From Vespa crabro (taxonomy: Eukaryota > Arthropoda > Insecta > Hymenoptera > Vespidae): a stretch of 64,000 nt of DNA. The first letter of the stretch is position 1. Each line of letters begins with the position of its first letter. The notes below the pieces were generated by a model. The model had not been told where the DNA came from, did no database searches, and was given only the letters and a program-made list of their open reading frames with translations. A program made the position numbers and the translations under genes. The stretch covers positions 4,009,987 to 4,073,986 of the forward strand of contig NC_060970.1 of the NCBI RefSeq assembly GCF_910589235.1, in the 5' to 3' direction. Shown here piece by piece: positions 24,433-38,019 of this stretch.

Positions 24433-24865
24433 AAATTATGAAATTAGATGATTTAATCATCATTTATAAAATAATTTAATATTTAACGTTAAACAATAAA
24501 CAAATCCATTCGCATTCGTTCTCATTCGTATACATTTAAATCTTATCCCAAAGGCCGAGATTCCATCGAGGAGGGAGTATCATAGGGATGAGATAGTGAG
24601 GAGTTTAGAGGTAAGGATATATATAAGGGGGGAGGAAAAAGATGAAGGAGAGAATTTCGCGATGCGAGTTCGCCGTTTTCTTAGCGTCTCGAGAAGTTTG
24701 GCCACTTTCCTTCGACGCGAGCTGGAAAGATTGGCTATTTTGCGGGATATAAAGGAGCGAGAGAAAGCAACTACCACCCTTCGACGATCTTCTTCCTCCT
24801 TCTCCTTCTCCTCCTCCTCTTCCACCTCCTCCTCTTTCTTCCTCCCTACTTCTCCCTTATCCTTA

Positions 24866-24890
24866 GATACCTACTAGCTAGCTAGGTATC
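24866..24890. other. 25-bp palindrome with CTAGCTAGC centre
   Basis: GATACCTA (24866-24873) and TAGGTATC (24883-24890) are exact reverse complements flanking CTAGCTAGC. It lies at the edge of a repeat-free GC-rich island (24890-25025). Confidence 0.55.
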
Positions 24891-24985
24891 GTTCTCGAGC
24901 CGAAACCGCGGCCGGTTATAAAGCATTCTTCCAGTTTATTAGACGGAGACTCGCGGGCTTCTCCTTTATATTAAGCATGTGCATT

Positions 24986-25006
24986 ATTAATGCCCGGTTA
25001 TAACCG
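24986..25006 (+). promoter_or_regulatory. GCCCGGTTATAA motif with 12-bp palindrome CGGTTATAACCG
   Basis: CGGTTATAACCG at 24995-25006 is a perfect palindrome preceded by ATTAATGCC. Related sequences occur at 5612-5630, 24911-24923, 49058-49079 and 50075-50095, all in repeat-free patches. Possibly a transcription-factor site; no family can be assigned. Confidence 0.3.
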
Positions 25007-25346
25007 TAAAATGCTGATGAAAAAAAGTTAGCAGGTCCGCCGCGGGCATTTTCCTTCTTTCGCGACGAAGGGAAAAAAAAAAAGGAAGAAAAGAAAAAGA
25101 AAAAAGAAAAAAAAAATGGAGGAGGAAATACTCCTTAGAGATTGCTCACAACCACTAACGTTTGACTGACTCCTTCGACCCCTCACCCCTCCCACCACTG
25201 TCCCATTCACCTCTCTGTCCTCCTTTCACTTCTTCTATTTTTCTTACTCTTACCATCTTACTCCTCACCTCTCTCGGAGTCGATATATCTTTTGATACTC
25301 GATTCGCGTCTTTGAAATCTATTACGCGAATAAAAGAGCGCGCGCA

Positions 25347-25349
<3 letters not shown>

Positions 25350-25384
<35 letters not shown>

Positions 25385-25402
25385 TGTGTGTGTGTATATA
25401 TA
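25350..25402. repeat. (GT)n microsatellite
   Basis: The main GT/CA tract of the window; a possible Z-DNA former, preceded by a short CGCGCG run. Confidence 0.96.
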
Positions 25403-26244
25403 TTGAAACTAAGTCCAAGAAGTAAAGAAAAGGGAACAAAAACGAAAAAAGTAATAATAATAATAATAATAAAAAATATTTCTATAATAAAGCCATTCAC
25501 GAGATGGGATTAAGAAGGAGAGAGAGAGAAAGAGAGAGAGAAAGGATTGATAAATAAATTATTCTTTATTTGAGATTATAGCAAATATAGCTTACAGAAT
25601 TTTACTTTAAACAGTTCGTAATTTTTTCTTTTATTTCTTCTTTTCTTCTTCTTCTTCTTCTTCTTGTTCTTCTTCTTTATCTCTACTTTTTCTTTCGTTT
25701 TCTTATCGAATCAACACAAACGATAAGAAGGAATATTTTTACATTTGATGAGAAGAGAACCCTCGTTCTACTTGCTACTTATTACCCCCATAGTATTTCC
25801 AATGTTCGTAACATTCGAAACCAACCCCTCCCATCCATCCTATCTGATTCCTTCCGCACGATAGGTGGTGGGTTTAGGCATCGACCGACCGACTCGGTCA
25901 TTGAATATTTCATCCGAAAGGATCTCCTCTTTCTTTTTATCTCTATATATCTCTATCCTTCGTTTTTCTTCTTTTCTTCCTTTTTTTCTTTTTCTTTTTT
26001 TTTTTCTTTCTTTCTTTCTTCTTCTTTTTTTTTTTTTTTATTCTGAGTGATTGTCATTCGAAAGAGCGACGGGCATTCGGACTTTCGGGAACGACTGGGA
26101 AGAAGAAAAATCAATTATTCATCCGAATTGGCCGGGAAAAAGTCCTAATTATCCGGGGCAAATACAAGCTTAATACGCACAAGTGCGCCAAACCAACCCC
26201 CTCCTCTCCACTCCTCTCCTCGTCCTTTCTCGACTTTTCGTTTT

Positions 26245-26248
<4 letters not shown>

Positions 26249-26299
<51 letters not shown>
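26249..26299. repeat. (CT)25 microsatellite
   Basis: About 50 uninterrupted bases of CT. Confidence 0.97.
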
Positions 26300-26301
<2 letters not shown>

Positions 26302-26464
26302 TTCACCAGGACCGATCTTCTCGCGGACGACCTTCCTTCTTACTACCGTGAATAACCATTTGTATTTCCAATTAGCTTTGCTAATAAGAAGACGGAGGCA
26401 TTGCCGTAGTTAAAAAAAAATGTATAACCTCATCCAGCCACTGGGGAAATAAAGAAAAGCGCTG

Positions 26465-26510
26465 CTCGGTATGACAATACCGACTGGGTCGAGCGTAGCC
26501 TTATACCGAG
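26465..26510. other. Three-copy inverted motif with alternative pairings
   Basis: CTCGGTAT at 26465-26472 can pair with ATACCGA at 26477-26483 (loop GACA) or with ATACCGAG at 26503-26510. As RNA this would allow two exclusive hairpins; as DNA it is three half-sites of one motif. Confidence 0.5.
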
Positions 26511-27769
26511 TGAACTACAATTAAAAATCCTCGGTTCACCCTCGCTTTAACCCTGGCTCCTGGCTCGCTCTCCTCTTCCTTATGCCGTATTAACGACCAA
26601 ATGAGAAAGAGAGACGAGAGAAAGGGGTGCTGGTTGATGGCAGCAGTACTACGACGGCGGTAGTGGCAGCAGTACACTGGGGGGGGGGCGGCGGCGGAGG
26701 GAGGGAGGAGGAGCGGGTGGTGCTTCCTTGGAACATCGCTCATAAACATCGACTCCGCTTTTTGTCCATTTTTATGTTTGACCCCTACTACCTCCTCCTC
26801 CTCCTCCTCCTCCCACCTCTAACCTCCTTATCCGTCAGACTTTCACCTTTTTTTTTCTCTCCTTTATCTCTTTCTCTTTCTCTCTCTCCTTCTCTGTCTT
26901 TCTTAATGGATATACGGCCTTTCTATATTGCTCTGACGCTTCATTCATTCTTTTTTCTTTTTTTTTTTCCTTTTTATTTTATTTCTTTCATTCAACATAT
27001 TGTACATATACAATCATATGCATACATATATACGTGTGTATATATATATATATATATGTATAGCTTTGTATATAATCATTGAATGGTTATCGATAAAGTT
27101 ATTAATCGATTCATTATTGTTTATTTGCATGGTATTAAGAACGGATTTGTAGCTTTGAAAAAAGGTCCATTCTTTCTTATTTGTTTTTCATTACTCTCCC
27201 CTTCTCCTTTCTTTTCTCTTTTTTTTCTTTTTCCTTAACTTTCTTACTTCCTTTCTTTTCCCCTTTCTTTTTGTTCTCTTTCGAAATATTGAAAAGAGGA
27301 GTAATAATGTCTCTATACGATTTACTATGATTTGCTACGATATATTATATGTATATATATATATATATATATACATACAAATATACATACATATAACATA
27401 CAAATGTACATACGTATGTAGGACAATACAAAAGCGTGTGTGAAATATAAAAGTGTTTGAGTGTGTGTGTGTGTATATGTGCGTGCGAGAGCGTTATAGA
27501 AAAAGTAAATACTCTCTTTGATCAATAACCTCGCATCAATAAGGACATTGAATTTGGGAAGTTTTCTGTTGTCATTCTAACTCGCGAAGGACGCGATAAG
27601 TCGTATGGAGAATGTCAGTTGATCTTCGTCGGTCGTCTCGATAGGATCATTAACGTGTGTGTGTCTTTATTAATCGAGTTAAACGCAATGCGTATTACGA
27701 TACAATGATTAAGATAAATCTTGAATAATTAATATTATAATAAATACTTTTCGATAGTTCTTTTTCGTA

Positions 27770-27935
27770 CGCGCGCGCGCGCTTGTTTGTGTCTGTGTGT
27801 GCGTGTCCGTATGTGCGCGCGTGTGTATGTGTATGCATGTATGTATGTATGTATGTACGTACATATGTATGTATATGTGTGTGTGTATATGTAAGGGTGT
27901 ATGTGGATGTGTGCGTGGGTGTGTGTATGTGTGAA
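27770..27935. repeat. (CG)n, (GT)n and (ATGT)n alternating purine-pyrimidine region
   Basis: A CGCGCG run at 27770-27782 followed by about 150 bp of TGTG/TATG units, almost all alternating purine-pyrimidine. Confidence 0.92.
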
Positions 27936-28132
27936 GACTCACGCAAGAACGATAAGTGCGAACGATAAGTGTGAAAGATTTTTCTTTATCCTCTTTCCAC
28001 TGCTCTTAAAAAAAAGGAAAAAAAAAAAAATTGAAAAAAAAAGAAAATAATAAAAAAAAAAAAAAAAAAAAAAGAAAACGAAAGAAAAGGAAGTACGAGA
28101 GTTTTACCTGATATTTATTTGTCGCGGATTAG

Positions 28133-28332
28133 GTAAATATTTTCAAATCGAATAAATATATTCATTCAAATATTATATCCCCTGTTATTTTTTCATTATA
28201 TATGATCGTAATGTATATTGTTAAAAATTATTAACGTACTATGTCACTTTTTTCTTTTTTTTATTTTTTTTTTTATTTTCTTTTTCTTTCTTTCTTTCTT
28301 TCTTTCTTTTCTCCATTTATGTTTCCATTCAG
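28133..28332 (+). other. Probable upstream (5' UTR) intron of the zinc-finger gene
   Basis: The acceptor side is strong: a T-rich tract from about 28245 ends in TTCCATTCAG at 28332, directly before the exon carrying the start codon. The nearest good donor upstream is TTAG|GTAAAT at 28132/28133, which gives a 200-bp intron and a short upstream exon ending at 28132. The acceptor is convincing; the partner donor is a guess, and the true first exon may lie farther left. Confidence 0.45.
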
Positions 28333-28339
28333 ACATAAG

Positions 28340-29974
<1,635 letters not shown>

Positions 29975-30320
29975 AAGAAAAAGAAAAAAAAAAAAAGAAA
30001 AAAAAAAAAGAAAAGATAAACAATGGAAATACACGTACACACGAACAAAAAGAAAATACTTTCGATACGATTAAATTCAAAATTTATCACGATCACACAC
30101 AAACACATACACATACATATATCTTTTCTTTCACCATTATTTTCACGACAATTCTTTGTTAATCTATGTTTCGTTTATATCTACCGTTTATATCTTATTA
30201 TTTCGTATAATAACTATTTAAAATTTTTTACGCAACTTTGGTCGTAATAACAATAAGCGATAATTACAATATCATAAATACTGTATTCACAATTATGTTT
30301 GATAATTAAGTTTGTGTTTT
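29975..30320 (+). other. Probable 3' UTR / polyadenylation region of the zinc-finger gene
   Basis: After the stop codon come A-rich runs (29976-30018) and AT-rich sequence. No exact AATAAA was found close by, but variants such as CATAAA and AATAAG occur at 30240-30280, followed by a GT/T-rich stretch at about 30309-30330 that could be the downstream element. The 3' end is therefore only roughly placed. Confidence 0.35.
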
Positions 30321-30792
30321 TTTTTCTCTCTCTTCTTTTCTTCCTTACTTTCTTGCCTTCTTTTTCTTTTTCTCTTTCTTTCTTTCTTTCTTTTTTTTCT
30401 TCCTCTCCTTTCGAAATAGCAAATTAAAATCTACTTCGACGAAATTATATCTTCGATCATCTATTCGGACTTAATTACAATTTCTTATTTTCTGGATTTA
30501 CTGGAGAGGGCCAAGTGGGAAGAGGGAGAGGGTGAGAGGTGGTTGGAGGGAGAGAAAAAATAAACGGAAAAGAAAAAACAACAAAAAAAAAAAAAAGAAA
30601 AAAAAAAAAAAGAAAAAGAAAAAGCAAAAGAAAGTGGATATAACGTGAAATCCAGAAATCTCGTTGAAATTGAACCACGCCTGTCTCTTTGTTCCTCTCC
30701 TTTCTCTCCGCTCTCATATTTTCTTCATCATTTCCCCTCTACTCTTCTTTCCATTTACCACCTACATCACCTACACCACCAATCTACACCAC

Positions 30793-30877
30793 CACCTACC
30801 TACCTACCTACCTACCTACCTACCTACCTACCTACCTACCTACCTATCTACCTACCTACCTACCTACCTACCTACCT
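30793..30877. repeat. (CCTA)21 array
   Basis: About 85 bp of CCTA with one variant. A four-base unit, so not the insect telomeric TTAGG repeat. Confidence 0.96.
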
Positions 30878-31025
30878 TTATTCGTAATTTAATACAATTA
30901 AGTCGAGCGTTAAAATATCGTTCTTAATTCGCTGACGGTACGCTTTGTTTTTCTCATGGTTTTTGTACGAGCTACTCGCGTTGGCTATTTTCCTTCTCTC
31001 CTTCTCGCCTTTTCGTTTCCCCAAT

Positions 31026-31157
31026 CTCCTCCTCCTCCTCCTCCTCCTCCTCCTCCTCCTCTTCCTCCTCCTCTTTCTCTCTTTTTCATCCATTCTTTTT
31101 CGCAAATTCTTCTCCTTTTCGTTTCTCTTCGTCTCCTTTTTCATCCTCTTCCATCTC

Positions 31158-31212
<55 letters not shown>
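31026..31212. repeat. (CTC)n at 31026-31073 and (CT)n at 31154-31212
   Basis: Two pyrimidine arrays in a pyrimidine-rich region. Confidence 0.95.
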
Positions 31213-31215
<3 letters not shown>

Positions 31216-31447
31216 CCGCTCTTTCGAACATAAAATATGATTCATTTTTATATAAACAACACTCGCCTGTACGTTTCTACACGAGTTGCGAGTTTACCGC
31301 CTCTTACAGAAATTCTAATTAATTACATGGAATCCACGAAACTACGAAAGACAAAGTACATATAATACATACGTGGATAGGTACGTACGTATATTATTAT
31401 TATTATTATTTTTTTTTTATTCCTTTGTCCAATATATAATATATATT

Positions 31448-31453
<6 letters not shown>

Positions 31454-31498
<45 letters not shown>
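31454..31498. repeat. (TA)n microsatellite
   Basis: About 45 bases of TA. Confidence 0.95.
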
Positions 31499-31503
<5 letters not shown>

Positions 31504-31754
31504 TATATAACGTTACGTCGTTTTTCTTTATTTCATATCACTTAATAACAATTTCTGACGTTGTAAAATTTTACGACAAATATCGTCATCGAGTCGCGCG
31601 CGACTTAAAAGTTAAAAAAGAATCTTTGGCATGCATAAAGGAAAAGGATGGATGATGGAACAGAAAAAAGTTGCTAAGGACGGAACCGACCCGACGATTC
31701 GTTTGAAAGTTTCATCGAGCTTTTCGCTTGGATTTTTTTGCCCCCTTTTTTTTT

Positions 31755-31796
31755 TCTCTCTCTCTCTCTCTCTCTCCCACTTTAAAAGAAAGAAAG

Positions 31797-31834
<38 letters not shown>
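31755..31834. repeat. Inverted pair (CT)n ... (GA)n
   Basis: (CT)n at 31755-31777 and (GA)n at 31804-31834 with a 26-base spacer; reverse complements able to form a hairpin. Confidence 0.95.
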
Positions 31835-31837
<3 letters not shown>

Positions 31838-31995
31838 CTCCTTTGTATTTTGTATATCTACGGAATAATACGTCGTCCCTTTTATCTTACTTTTTCCATC
31901 GGACGTAGATACTGTACAAAGATCTCGCGCGCGCGCGCTCTTACACACTAACGCCAACTCCGACGAAAAATTTAAACAAAGTTTTCAGAAACGTT

Positions 31996-31999
<4 letters not shown>

Positions 32000-32047
<48 letters not shown>

Positions 32048-32058
32048 AGGGAGGGAGG
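32000..32058. repeat. (GA)20 then (GGGA)n
   Basis: GA at 32000-32041 followed by four GGGA units. Confidence 0.95.
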
Positions 32059-32639
32059 ATCTAAAAGAGGATTCAGTTCAGAGATTCCGCGGTTCTCTTT
32101 TGGTATTGCTAAAGTATCCTACACATTTTTCTTTTGGATGTTTAACAAATCATCAGGTTTATTTTTCTTCTCACTCTTCGATTCATTATTTCGTAACAAT
32201 ATTGTTAATAATAATTCGTTTATCGTTTCGTTCTTAATTCGATTGATAACGATCGTTTTAATACTTTTGAAAAATAATTTTTTTTTCTTTTTTTTTTTTC
32301 TTCTTCATCTTCTTCTTCTTCCATCACATTGATTTATATTACGAATTATATATGAAAATCGAATTGATTATTGATTATCGTTTCGCATGATCGATATCAT
32401 TTATCTTAAAGATAATAACGAAGCTTTGTTAATTATTAATGTATGAAAGTATAGAATAAAAGTAACAATTAATAATAATTATCTATTTCTTCAAATGATA
32501 TATATATATATTTATTTATATAAATAAATAAATAAATAAATAAATAATAAATATATATAAATATAAGGAAATAAAAATCGTCGAAGAAATCTTCTCGAAT
32601 TCCTCAACCCCTTTCCTTTCCCTCTCTCTTCACAGCAGT

Positions 32640-32722
32640 AGGAGGAGGAGAAAGAGGTGAAAAGGAGAAGGAGGTGGAGTAGAAGGAGGAGGAGGAGGAG
32701 GAGGAGGAGGAGGAGGAGGAGG
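32640..32722. repeat. (GGA)n array
   Basis: GGA units with variants, purest at 32687-32721. Confidence 0.95.
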
Positions 32723-32919
32723 TTTCTCCGTCTCGCGACTGCTGTTAGTAGGAGGAGGTACTTGGAGATTTTTTCGTTCGGCGAACGCAAAGTAAGCATG
32801 AAAACAAACGTTATGACTTCGGTCGAGACGAGAGGTAGTAGGTAGGTAGGTAGGTCGCAGGTGGGTTAAAGTCGAGAGACAGAGAGACAGAGGGAGAGAG
32901 AGAGAGAGAGAGAGAAAGA

Positions 32920-32966
<47 letters not shown>
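32920..32966. repeat. (AGT)15 array
   Basis: Trinucleotide TAG units directly after a GA tract. Confidence 0.96.
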
Positions 32967-33128
32967 CGCGTGTAACGCCGGCGTATGTTTACTTCTCCTG
33001 GAAATCTGGAAATGTTTAACGGTGTTAGTAATGTTTTGATAGTGTGCGAAGACCAAGTATAGGAATGCGCTTTGCCGACTTGCGCTTTGCCCGACACAGA
33101 GTTTTCCATCGTGAGAAGAGGCTGAAGA

Positions 33129-33164
<36 letters not shown>

Positions 33165-33433
33165 CAAGAGAAAAAAAGGAAAGGATAGAAAGGAATGGGA
33201 AAAGAGTAGGTGCTTGCGGAGAAGGGAGTTGGTTGGTCTCGACGACGACGTAGACGACGCAGACGACGACGATGACGGTAACAACGGTGGGGTTAAAAGG
33301 CACTTCTAATGGTATTGTGCGCGTTCAAACAAACACGCGGAATGCTTAGTAGTTTTTAAAGCTGTGGGAACTCCGCGCTTTACCCACCTTTATCCCTTTC
33401 TCCCCAACCCCTCCTCCAACTCTGCTGTTACTA

Positions 33434-33437
<4 letters not shown>

Positions 33438-33473
<36 letters not shown>
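33438..33473. repeat. (CT)18 microsatellite
   Basis: CT units in pyrimidine-rich sequence running to 33530. Confidence 0.95.
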
Positions 33474-33478
<5 letters not shown>

Positions 33479-33571
33479 GGTCTCTTTTTTCTAACTTTCT
33501 CTAACTCTCGCTAACTCTAATTCTGTCTTCGTCTATCTCAATCCCAACAACTACCATTTTCTTTCCTTTTA

Positions 33572-33602
<31 letters not shown>

Positions 33603-33608
33603 TCGGCT

Positions 33609-33639
<31 letters not shown>

Positions 33640-34023
33640 GTCTCTTTTCGACTGCCTCGCACTTTCCGCTGAATTTTCTCTTCCTTCTTTTACTTGTTCT
33701 CTCCTTTTTTTTTTTTTTTTATTTTTATTTTTTCGACGTAGTTTTTGTTTCTCTTCTCTTTTTATCCTTTTTTTCTCTTTTCGATTTCTTTTTTTCTTTT
33801 TTCTTTTTTTTTTACTCCTCAATTTGTTAGGCAATCAAAAAGGATTTTACTTGCGGCCTGTTACGTACACTTCGTACGTCTTTATGATGACATATATATA
33901 TATATATACCTTTTATTTTTTTTCCTTGACATTGTACAAATCGTTTTGATAACAATTAACGATTTTAATCGAATTTTAAAAAGAAATCTATTCTCGCAAA
34001 GATCATTGATAAATGATTCGACA

Positions 34024-34026
<3 letters not shown>

Positions 34027-34079
<53 letters not shown>
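34027..34079. repeat. (TA)26 microsatellite
   Basis: Uninterrupted TA. Confidence 0.96.
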
Positions 34080-34081
<2 letters not shown>

Positions 34082-34781
34082 AAAATATTTCTTGTAAATT
34101 TTTCTGTAATAGTTAATCAGGTAATTTCTTCGCCGTGTCTTATAAGGTACGGTAGGGATAATAAAAGAACGAGAGAAAGAGAAAGAGAGAGAGAGACATA
34201 CAAAAAAGAAGAAAATTGAAAAAAGAAAGAGAGAGAGAGAGAGAGTATAAAAGAAAATAAGAATTATTCCCTACGAATGCATAAACATCGAGGATAAGAG
34301 GATCGCTTCCGCTCGACTTGCCTTTCTAAAAAGGGGGATGGAAGGAAGAAACGAGTAAGAAACGAAGAGAGAGAGAGAGAGAGATAGCGGTAGAAGGGGG
34401 AATGAAAGGGGATAAGAGGGGGATGAGTTTGAGGAAAACGTCGAAAGGAAAAGGAAATAATAAGAAGATAGAAAGAAGAGGAGAACCGGCGCGACCAGGC
34501 AAATGCGGCCAATAATCGTTGATAATTTATTAAGGGTAAAAATACTCGCGATCCCCGGCCCTACAGAGGATCTCTGCGTTATTTAAGAAAATAAATATTT
34601 GATATCTCAAACACAAAGAACTCTCTTCCCTCTCTCTCTCTCTCTCTCTTTCTTTCTCTTTGTTCCACCTCCTTTCTATAATCTTTTCCTCTATGTCTCT
34701 CTCTCTCTCTCTCTGTCTCTCTTAACTCGTCGACGAAAAGTAAAAGAAAAACGTGAAAGAAAAGAGAGATAGATAGTTACG

Positions 34782-34784
34782 GGA

Positions 34785-34815
<31 letters not shown>

Positions 34816-34818
34816 AAG
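34782..34818. repeat. (GAA)11 array
   Basis: Trinucleotide AAG units. Confidence 0.94.
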
Positions 34819-35523
34819 GAGGAAAAAAAAGGAGAAAAAAATAACATAAAAAAAAAAAAATAAAAAAGGAATAAGCATTAAGCCTCTCCCCTTCCCATCC
34901 CTCTTTCACATACCCAACCATTCACCCATTCACGCTGTCAAATGATACATTTCATTTTTATCATAAATCAATAATATTTATCAAAGGCCAATCGAGAAAA
35001 TATTTAAATAAACATATCGAACGATTAGCTATATTAACAGATCATGTTTTGATGTATCAAATAATGAAATAAAATATTAAAAGATATTTCGTATAATATA
35101 AATACGATATTAACGTTTATATTCTATATAAGAAATCTTAGATGTAATTGTTATCAGAATATATATATATATATATATGGGGTTGTGTGCGTTTTTGAAA
35201 TCGTCATTGAAATTACAAGGACAATAATATTATAATCGTCGAGTTTAATGGTTATAATTAACGGAATGAATAATGATTAATTGAAATTTTATGTTTCAGG
35301 TGTTGTTCTATCACAATCCCTCTATAGTCGTGAAGGAAGGGAGAGAGGGAGGGAGGAAGGGAGGGAGGGAGCTTCTTTGTTTTTTAAAAAGTAAGGGGCG
35401 ACATAAAGACGAACAAGCTTTAAGAAGTAGAAAGACAAAGACGGAATGAGAGTGGTAGATCGAAAGAAAGAAGAGAGGGAAAGGAGGGGTTGTAGAACGG
35501 GGGACAGAAAGAGAAAGAGAGAC

Positions 35524-35530
<7 letters not shown>

Positions 35531-35561
<31 letters not shown>
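35531..35561. repeat. (GA)15 microsatellite
   Basis: GA units after GACA interruptions. Confidence 0.94.
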
Positions 35562-35564
<3 letters not shown>

Positions 35565-36705
35565 TAAAGGAAGAGGATGGGAGTGGTGGAGAGGGGGAGA
35601 AAGAAAGAGATCACGAGTAAAAAGTGTCGAGGGAGGGTCGTCGGCAGAGTCGGCTTGGTGGAACGTTTAAAGGAGTAGAGAGGGGGTGCCGACTCATTGG
35701 CCGTGAAATATGGGGTAAAAGGTTCGATAATTGATTACACAGATTTTTTATGCCGCAAGAAGAAGCCTTAATTCTTTGCAGGGCGGCCACCCTTCGAGAT
35801 AATTCCAGGGTTGAGTTGAGCGAGACGACGAGTTTGGAATATCGAGTTCGCTATCCGTGAAAGACAAGATAATTTCTTATTTTCCGTTTTCTAACCAACG
35901 ATCTCATGACATTCGCAATGAAGAATAATTCTTTTTCTTTTTTCTTCTTCTTTTTCCTTCTTATTCTTTTCCTTAAATTTATTACACAAATTACTAATTA
36001 TAACCGACAGGGATGGGAGAGGGAGAGGGAGGTGAGAGGGGTGGTCTTTCACGAATGACGACCTCGTCGAATGATAATTGAATGGAATACAATTTTACAC
36101 GTATAATATATCATTTTAATTCATAATATCAACGATACTATATTGTATTCGTTTATTAATTAAGAACGCGTTTTATCTCTTTTCAATCAGTCAAGCGATA
36201 AATTTATCTTACGCAATACGTCGTTTTCTTTCTTTCTTTCTTTTTGTCCTCCTCCTCCTTCCTCCCCTTCCCATTCGTATATTACACGTTCACGCGTGTG
36301 ATATAATTCTTTGCGAAATAAAATGGTATCGCAATGAAAGACTATGATATGATTTTTTTTTACCTTCTACCCCATGTCCCGATGTTATATTTTATTTTGT
36401 CCCGTTGATATTTTAAGTCCGGAAACAATCGAATCTATTTTTCGCGTATATCGCGATGTATCATTTCTTTTTTTCTCCTCCATTGTTTTTTTTTTTTTCC
36501 TTTTTCTCTTCTTTTATCTTTTTTCTTTTGCAACCGTACACCCTCGAAAATGTATCTATCGCGTAAAAACAGAAATTTGGCGTATGTACTCTCCAAAAGG
36601 TAGAAGTGTAAACGAGTAGAATGTGTTATTCATATTGTAGAGGAGATGTTTCATGAAAACGAGAGAGTTAAAGATAGATAGAGAGAGATAGATGGAAAGA
36701 CAGAA

Positions 36706-36719
36706 CGAGCGAGCGAGCG

Positions 36720-36761
<42 letters not shown>

Positions 36762-36923
36762 TTATAGAGTGAATGAAAAGAGAGATGGAAGGAATGAACA
36801 ACAGGCGTCCGGAAAATAATAGGCGAATACATACCGTGGGCCAATAAAGAGGCAATACCTTGTACAATCGAAAGGGGAAGGGGAAGGAGGAGGAGGAGGA
36901 GGAGGAGGAGGAGGAGGAGGAGG
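36706..36923. repeat. (GCGA)n, (GA)n and (GGA)n arrays
   Basis: GCGA at 36706-36722, GA at 36723-36758 and (GGA)12 at 36886-36923. Confidence 0.94.
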
Positions 36924-37349
36924 ACACATCGAATATTTTCTGTATGAAGAAACACGGATCCTAATATTAATTTTTATCGAGACCTAAAGGCAGAACGGTG
37001 AGCAGGGGTGGGAGGGAGGGAGGTGAAGTGGGGAGGTGAAAGGAGGGTAAGATGGTGATGGTCGTAGGTAGAACGATGGCGCGAACGCCGACATAGGGAG
37101 TAGTAGAGTAGAGAGACGCGTCGTTCCGAGGAAGAGGGTGAGAAAGGGGATGGAGAGAATGGTATATTGATTAAAATGTGGAACGGCGGGAGGCGAAGAA
37201 CGCTTTGTTTCGTCGAAAAAAAAAAGAGAGAAGAAAAAAAGGAAGGAGGGGGGGAGGGAAAAAAATCATTCACGCGCTAATTTGAAAATATTGGAGCCGT
37301 CGTAGAGTGAGAAAGAGTATCGCGGGAGGGGTCGCGTACGCGTGTAGAT

Positions 37350-37350
<1 letters not shown>

Positions 37351-37385
<35 letters not shown>
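37351..37385. repeat. (GA)17 microsatellite
   Basis: A further GA tract lies at 37448-37471. Confidence 0.95.
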
Positions 37386-37391
<6 letters not shown>

Positions 37392-37675
37392 GTGGCGAAG
37401 AAGAGAAAAGACAGAGAAAGGGAGACAGATAGACAGAGAGACAGACCAACAGAGAGAGAGAGAGAGAGAGAAAGAAGAGAATAGATGGTAGATTTACTCG
37501 AACGTTATGTTACGTATGTATGTAAAAAAAAGAAAAAAAAAGGAAAAAAAAAAAAGAGAAAAAAAGCAAAAAGAAAAAAATATATCGTGGCGCCGATACC
37601 GATAGGCGCTTGTTGTAACCTTTGTTTTTCTACTAATTAAATTGCTCGTTCTCTCCCTGCGCAATCAGTTCGTCC

Positions 37676-37703
37676 GTCGCCGCCGCCGCCACCGCCGCCG
37701 CGG
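37676..37703. repeat. (CCG)n trinucleotide array
   Basis: CGC units with one CAC. The only CCG array in an otherwise AT-rich region. Confidence 0.9.
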
Positions 37704-37988
37704 CAGCCCTTCTTTGCCCTTCGATCCCTTCGAATGAGTAGACCACATCGTTGTTTGAACTTTTTTTTCCTCTTTCTCTCTGTCTCTGTCTCTCTCAATC
37801 TAACTCACACTCTTTTTTCACCCCTTACGATCGTTCGAAGGGTGTCGCCATCGATTCTCACTAGATGTGCTAATTAATTGGTAACGAAAGAGCTCGTGGA
37901 TTCCACTTCGACTTTGAGAAAGCTTAATTAGAAAGTTTCGCCGAACGAAAAAAGAGTGACCCGAAAAAAATAAAACACGACGAATGTT

Positions 37989-38019
<31 letters not shown>

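Larger units (their letters stand above)
23241..28130. other. Gene-free stretch before the zinc-finger gene
   Basis: 24880-25030 and 26050-26190 are GC-rich repeat-free islands. 26400-26630 holds the three-copy inverted motif. 27530-27760 is AT-rich unique sequence that could include the zinc-finger gene's promoter, but no core promoter stands out. Confidence 0.55.
30321..36370. other. Gene-free stretch
   Basis: 31550-31740, 32090-32280, 33280-33400, 34490-34620, 34920-35330 and 35680-36200 are mostly unique, AT-rich. The remainder is pyrimidine- or purine-rich repeats. No exon was recognised. Confidence 0.6.

Noticed and set aside
28241..28339. Phe-rich N-terminal extension (ATG at 28241) of the zinc-finger gene, resembling a membrane segment
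   Set aside because: It is a translation of the T-rich polypyrimidine tract of a splice acceptor ending in CAG at 28332; the real start is better placed at 28340.
30793..30877. (CCTA)n as a possible telomeric repeat
   Set aside because: The unit has four bases; insect telomeres with the ancestral repeat use the five-base TTAGG.
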